A stretch of 64,000 nucleotides of DNA, taken from contig NZ_CP060412.1 of the NCBI RefSeq assembly GCF_014297575.1, positions 2,294,001 to 2,358,000 on the forward strand, written 5' to 3'. Every line of letters begins with the position of its first letter. Within the stretch, counting starts at the first letter, position 1. The stretch is from Dyella telluris. Lineage in GTDB: Bacteria; Pseudomonadota; Gammaproteobacteria; Xanthomonadales; Rhodanobacteraceae. Both the position numbers and the translations under genes were made by a program. Under the pieces are notes generated by a model. It was not told the origin of the DNA and made no database searches. It saw nothing but the letters and a program-made list of their open reading frames with translations. This document shows positions 60,657 through 64,000 of the stretch, in pieces.

Positions 60657-62978
60657 ATGGCGAAGATCTTCAACATGGGCAGCCGGGGCGAGGCCTCGTT
60701 CGATCGGCAGGCACTGCTGTGGTTTGCGGCAGGCACCCTGCTGGTGCTCGTCGGCCTGTTCTGCCTCTGGCAGACCTGGCAGATCGCGGACGAGCGCAAT
60801 GCCATCGAGCGCGTGCACCTGGCGCAAAGGCAGGCCGCCGAGGCCATTGCGGCGGAGATCGCCAGCGAACGTGGCCACGTGGAGGCGGCGGTGCACTCGC
60901 TGAGTGCCGAGAGCGTCGTTGCCGATCCCGCCGCCGCTGCCAACGAACTGCGACCGCTTATTCCCGCCGCGCTGATGGTGGAGGTTTACAGCGGCAGCCT
61001 GGATGAAGTGCTGCATGCCAATTACCGCGTCTTTGGTTATGGCAAGGCGGCACAGCTGCTGGCCGCGCAGTCGGCTGATGGCAAGCCACTTGCCCAGACC
61101 GTGCCGGACGGCAAGGGCGCGCGCGTGCTCTCGATCGTCGTGCCCGTGGGGCCTGCCGCGCATCCGCAGGCGTGGGTATGGACGACGCTGCCGTTCTCCC
61201 CGGTGCAGGAGCGTTTTGAGTCCGTCTCGGCGTCCGGCGGCAGGCTGGAACTTCGGCAGGGTGATGATCGCGGTGATCTGCGCCTGCTTGCATCGGGCAA
61301 CACGTCCGCCGAACGCGAATCCAATGGTTTGGCCGTTGGCGGCAGCACATTCAGCATTCTTGCGGCACTACCGCCGGCGTTCATCGTGCTGCCACGCGTA
61401 TGGCCACTGACGGCCCTGATCGGTTTGCTGGCGCTGGGGGCCGGCGTGTACCTGATCTGGACGCGTCGTCGCCTGGGTAGCGCGGGCAGCGTTCCGGATG
61501 TCGACGAACCTGTCTTTTCCGAACTGCTCGAGGCACCGCCCGAACCCGTGGCGTCGCCGGCGCCCGCGCGCATGGCGCCACCCAAGCCCGCGCCTGCCAC
61601 GATCGATCCCACGATCTTCCGCGCTTACGACGTGCGCGGCGTGGTGGGCAAATCGCTGACCCGCGAGGTGGCGCAGCAACTGGGGCAGGCCATCGGCTCA
61701 GTCATGCGCGAACAGGGGTTGCGCGAAATCGTGGTCGGCCGCGATGGCCGCCTGTCCGGCCCGGAGCTGGCGGGTGCGTTGTCCGATGGTTTGCGCGAGG
61801 CCGGCGTGGACGTGATCGATCTCGGCGCCGTGCCCACCCCGGTCGTCTATTACGCGGCCTACCGCTTCAATACCGGTTGCGGCGTGGCGGTGACCGGCAG
61901 CCACAATCCGCCCGATTACAACGGCTTCAAGATCGTGGTGGGAGGCGAAACCCTCGCCGAAGGGGCCATCCAGGATCTCTACCAGCGCATCGTCACCGAT
62001 CGCCTGGAGAAGGGCGGCCGGGGCAACCTTCGCCATATCGATGTGCTGCCGGACTATATCGAGCGCATCACCTCGGATGTGCAGGCCGAACGCCGCCTCA
62101 AGGTGGTGGTCGACTGCGGCAACGGCATCCCGGGCGTGGTCGCGCCGCAGGTGCTGGAAGGCATCGGTTGCGAAGTCATTCCGCTTTATTGCGATGTCGA
62201 CGGCACGTTCCCGAACCATCATCCTGATCCGTCCGATCCGCATAACCTGGAAGACCTGATCTTCGCGGTGAGGCAGACCGGCGCCGATCTGGGCGTGGCT
62301 TTTGATGGTGACGGCGATCGCCTGGGCGTGGTGACCAAAGAAGGCGAGATCATCTTCCCGGACCGCACGCTGATGCTGTTCGCGCGCGACGTGCTGTCGC
62401 GCCAGCCAGGTGCCACCATTCTTTTCGACGTGAAATGCACCGGCCACCTGAAGGGCGAAATCCTCGATGCCGGCGGCAGCCCGCTGATGTGGCGCACGGG
62501 GCACTCGCTGATGAAGGCGAAGATGCGCGAGACGGGCGCAGAGCTTGCCGGCGAGATGAGCGGCCACTTCTTCTTCAAGGAGCGCTGGTACGGCTTCGAC
62601 GACGGCATCTATGCCGGCGCGCGCCTGATGGAAATTCTTGCCGGCGACCTGGAAGAGCGCACGCCCGAAGAGATCTTCGCCACCTGCCCCAAGGGTGTTT
62701 CCACGCCCGAGCTCAAGGTGGAGATGGCCGAGGGCGCGCACTACCGCTTCATGGACGCATTCCGCCAGAAGGCGAGCTTTGGCGACGCCACGCTCACCAC
62801 CATCGATGGCGTGCGCGCGGACTGGTCGGACGGCTGGGGCCTCGTGCGTGCTTCCAACACCACGCCCGTGCTGGTGTTGCGTTTCGATGCCGACAACGAC
62901 GCGGCGCTGGCGCGCATCAAGAAGGTGTTTCGCGAGCAGCTGCTGGCGGTGGATCCGTCGCTCAAGCTGCCGTTCTAA
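60657..62978 (+). CDS. Phosphomannomutase/phosphoglucomutase with membrane-anchored N-terminal domain
   Basis: The 773-aa protein has two parts. Residues 20-41 and about 235-258 are hydrophobic helices bracketing a sensor-like periplasmic region, followed by a Pro/Ala linker (to about 320). The rest is an alpha-D-phosphohexomutase of the AlgC/XanA family: YDVRGVVG near 325, phospho-Ser415 in VTGSHNPPDYN, metal-binding Asp550-Gly-Asp552-Gly-Asp554 and EMSGH in the sugar loop. It interconverts mannose or glucose 6- and 1-phosphates for LPS and exopolysaccharide. The N-terminal addition, absent in Pseudomonas AlgC, is typical of this order. It follows dut by 68 bases. Confidence 0.92.
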   Translation: MAKIFNMGSRGEASFDRQALLWFAAGTLLVLVGLFCLWQTWQIADERNAIERVHLAQRQAAEAIAAEIASERGHVEAAVHSLSAESVVADPAAAANELRPLIPAALMVEVYSGSLDEVLHANYRVFGYGKAAQLLAAQSADGKPLAQTVPDGKGARVLSIVVPVGPAAHPQAWVWTTLPFSPVQERFESVSASGGRLELRQGDDRGDLRLLASGNTSAERESNGLAVGGSTFSILAALPPAFIVLPRVWPLTALIGLLALGAGVYLIWTRRRLGSAGSVPDVDEPVFSELLEAPPEPVASPAPARMAPPKPAPATIDPTIFRAYDVRGVVGKSLTREVAQQLGQAIGSVMREQGLREIVVGRDGRLSGPELAGALSDGLREAGVDVIDLGAVPTPVVYYAAYRFNTGCGVAVTGSHNPPDYNGFKIVVGGETLAEGAIQDLYQRIVTDRLEKGGRGNLRHIDVLPDYIERITSDVQAERRLKVVVDCGNGIPGVVAPQVLEGIGCEVIPLYCDVDGTFPNHHPDPSDPHNLEDLIFAVRQTGADLGVAFDGDGDRLGVVTKEGEIIFPDRTLMLFARDVLSRQPGATILFDVKCTGHLKGEILDAGGSPLMWRTGHSLMKAKMRETGAELAGEMSGHFFFKERWYGFDDGIYAGARLMEILAGDLEERTPEEIFATCPKGVSTPELKVEMAEGAHYRFMDAFRQKASFGDATLTTIDGVRADWSDGWGLVRASNTTPVLVLRFDADNDAALARIKKVFREQLLAVDPSLKLPF

Positions 62979-63000
62979 GCAGCACGCGTTCGCACAAAAA

Positions 63001-63027
63001 AGCCCCGGTCCAGCCGGGGCTTTTTTC
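63001..63027. terminator. Bidirectional terminator
   Basis: An A tract, then AGCCCCGG-TCCAG-CCGGGGCT and a T tract. It ends the phosphomannomutase gene (plus) and the DUF4124 gene (minus). Confidence 0.9.
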
Positions 63028-63045
63028 TTGCAGTGGCCGTTGGGC

Positions 63046-63696
63046 TTACTGGCCCTGGCGCTCCTTGTCCTGCGCCACCTTCAGTGCGCGGTAGTGCTCC
63101 AGATCCCGTGCGTTCTTCTGCACCATGCCGTCGCGTGTGGTTTGCTGGTGTTCCAGGGTATCGCGCTGGTGAGCCACCACGTCGCGCTGCTGGGCGATGC
63201 TGTCATTCAGGAACTTCGGGATCGGTTGCTTGGCGCGTTCCAGATCGCCGGCGCGTGTAAGCAGGTCGGTCAGGGCCTTTTCCTGGATACGCAGGTTGTT
63301 GCGCGTCGTGGCGATCTGCTGATCCTGGTTGTCCAGGCTCTCCTGCTGCGATTTCTTGTAATCGGCTTCGGTCGGGTAGGCACTCATCATCTGCCTGTCC
63401 TCACGCGCGCGCTGCTCGGCCTGCCGGTCGTTGGTGGCCTTCTCTGTCGCGGCCTTCTCCGCGGCAGCCCGTTCTTCCGGAGTCAGCTGGCGGTCCACGT
63501 GCTGAACCACGATGCCGCGGTCGCTCACCACGTCGTAGCCGTATTTGAGCGCATCGGACGTCAGGCTGTCGCTGTAATGCGGCAGGCCCGCGGCATCCTT
63601 CCAGCGGTAGCGGTAGTGTGAAACGCCGTCCTTCGACTGGGCGTGCAGGCCGGCTGTCAACGCAAGCATTGCGATGACGAAAAGACTTCTACGCAT
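63046..63696 (-). CDS. DUF4124 domain protein, periplasmic
   Basis: The ATG at 63696 is preferred over 63702, because GGGGG then lies at normal distance. The 216-aa protein has a signal peptide (LFVIAMLALTAGLHA), a DUF4124-type beta region near 25-60 (YRYRWKDAAGLPHYSDS), and a long helical, Gln/Glu-rich second half (75-216) with coiled-coil character. DUF4124 proteins are exported and of unknown role. It lies downstream of pyrE on the same strand, with a 111-base gap containing its promoter or leader. Confidence 0.85.
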   Translation of the reverse strand: MRRSLFVIAMLALTAGLHAQSKDGVSHYRYRWKDAAGLPHYSDSLTSDALKYGYDVVSDRGIVVQHVDRQLTPEERAAAEKAATEKATNDRQAEQRAREDRQMMSAYPTEADYKKSQQESLDNQDQQIATTRNNLRIQEKALTDLLTRAGDLERAKQPIPKFLNDSIAQQRDVVAHQRDTLEHQQTTRDGMVQKNARDLEHYRALKVAQDKERQGQ

Positions 63697-63807
63697 GAAC
63701 ATTCCCCCTTGTGGGCGGAAAGTATAGCCGGCGACACCGTGACACCCGCCACGTCGGCACGGTGTCACGGTCGGGGTGGCGGGCGGCTTCGCCAACACCA
63801 TCACGAA

Positions 63808-64000
63808 TCAGGCGTTGACGCCGTAGCGTTCGCGGTAGGCCAGCAGTCGGGCATGTTCGGTGGCCAGCTCCGGCCGCTCGCCCGCATAGGCCAGCACGTC
63901 GTTCAGGCCGGTGATGGCAATCACCGGGATACCAAACTCGGCAGTGACTTCCTGCGCGGCGGAAAGCTCACCCTGGCCGCGCTCTTGCCGGTCCAGCGCG
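63808..64000 (-). CDS. pyrE: Orotate phosphoribosyltransferase, C-terminal part (gene continues beyond window)
   Basis: Only the last 63 residues are present; the 5' part lies outside the window. The segment ALDRQERGQGELSAAQEV matches the conserved C-terminal loop of PyrE, followed by GIPVIAITGLNDVLAYA and a normal end at YGVNA. PyrE makes orotidine monophosphate in pyrimidine synthesis. It is on the minus strand, upstream of the DUF4124 gene. Confidence 0.9.
   Translation of the reverse strand, partial: ALDRQERGQGELSAAQEVTAEFGIPVIAITGLNDVLAYAGERPELATEHARLLAYRERYGVNA

Overview
The window reads as a chromosomal segment of a high-GC gammaproteobacterium of the Xanthomonadales, most likely Rhodanobacteraceae (Dyella/Luteibacter/Rhodanobacter type). 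This is inferred from gene content and order on the right: ntrB-ntrC, speE/speA, a SPOR protein beside argS, radC near coaBC-dut-phosphomannomutase, a DUF4124 protein and pyrE, with REP-like palindromes typical of the group. No species can be named from sequence alone.

Bases 1 to about 30,480 are an accessory island of visibly lower and more variable GC. In order it holds: two overlapping unknown genes; a structured repeat; a small HTH gene; a Tn7-like transposition module (a TnsA-TnsB fusion, TnsC, TniQ); on the other strand, a large serine recombinase with two ParB/RepB-like proteins, preceded by an XRE regulator and a small unknown gene; a type I restriction-modification locus (hsdM, hsdS, hsdR) preceded by a DUF4258 protein and an N6-methylase-like protein with degenerate catalytic motifs; McrB and McrC; a second copy of the structured repeat; a GIY-YIG-like protein; a SocA/Panacea-like protein next to a proteasome-like Ntn-hydrolase; and three linked genes (TIGR04255-like, unknown, permuted papain-like peptidase). 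The island therefore combines mobility, DNA restriction and several uncharacterised modules.

Bases 30,482 to 64,000 are mostly core genome: nitrogen regulation (ntrBC), a GNAT acetyltransferase, a PAS-GGDEF-EAL c-di-GMP protein, a FadI-like thiolase, a TonB-like protein, a phospholipase D-like lipoprotein, YceI, SixA, a ParA-like ATPase, polyamine synthesis (speE and speA, divergent), 3-hydroxybutyrate dehydrogenase, a patatin-like phospholipase, a 3-hydroxyisobutyrate dehydrogenase-like enzyme, an MFS transporter with foreign-looking base use, a SPOR protein and argS, radC, a LysR regulator divergent from two SDR genes, coaBC, dut, a membrane-anchored phosphomannomutase, a DUF4124 protein and the 3' end of pyrE.

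The best candidates for something new are: (1) the SocA-like plus proteasome-like pair at 26417-27601 and the adjacent TIGR04255/unknown/permuted-papain operon at 27817-29864; (2) the catalytically degenerate methylase with its DUF4258 partner in front of the type I system; (3) a repeat of about 120 bp, present twice, with compensatory changes in a hairpin; (4) the TnsAB-fusion Tn7-like module and the recombinase/ParB/RepB trio. All motif calls were made by eye; no database search was run.
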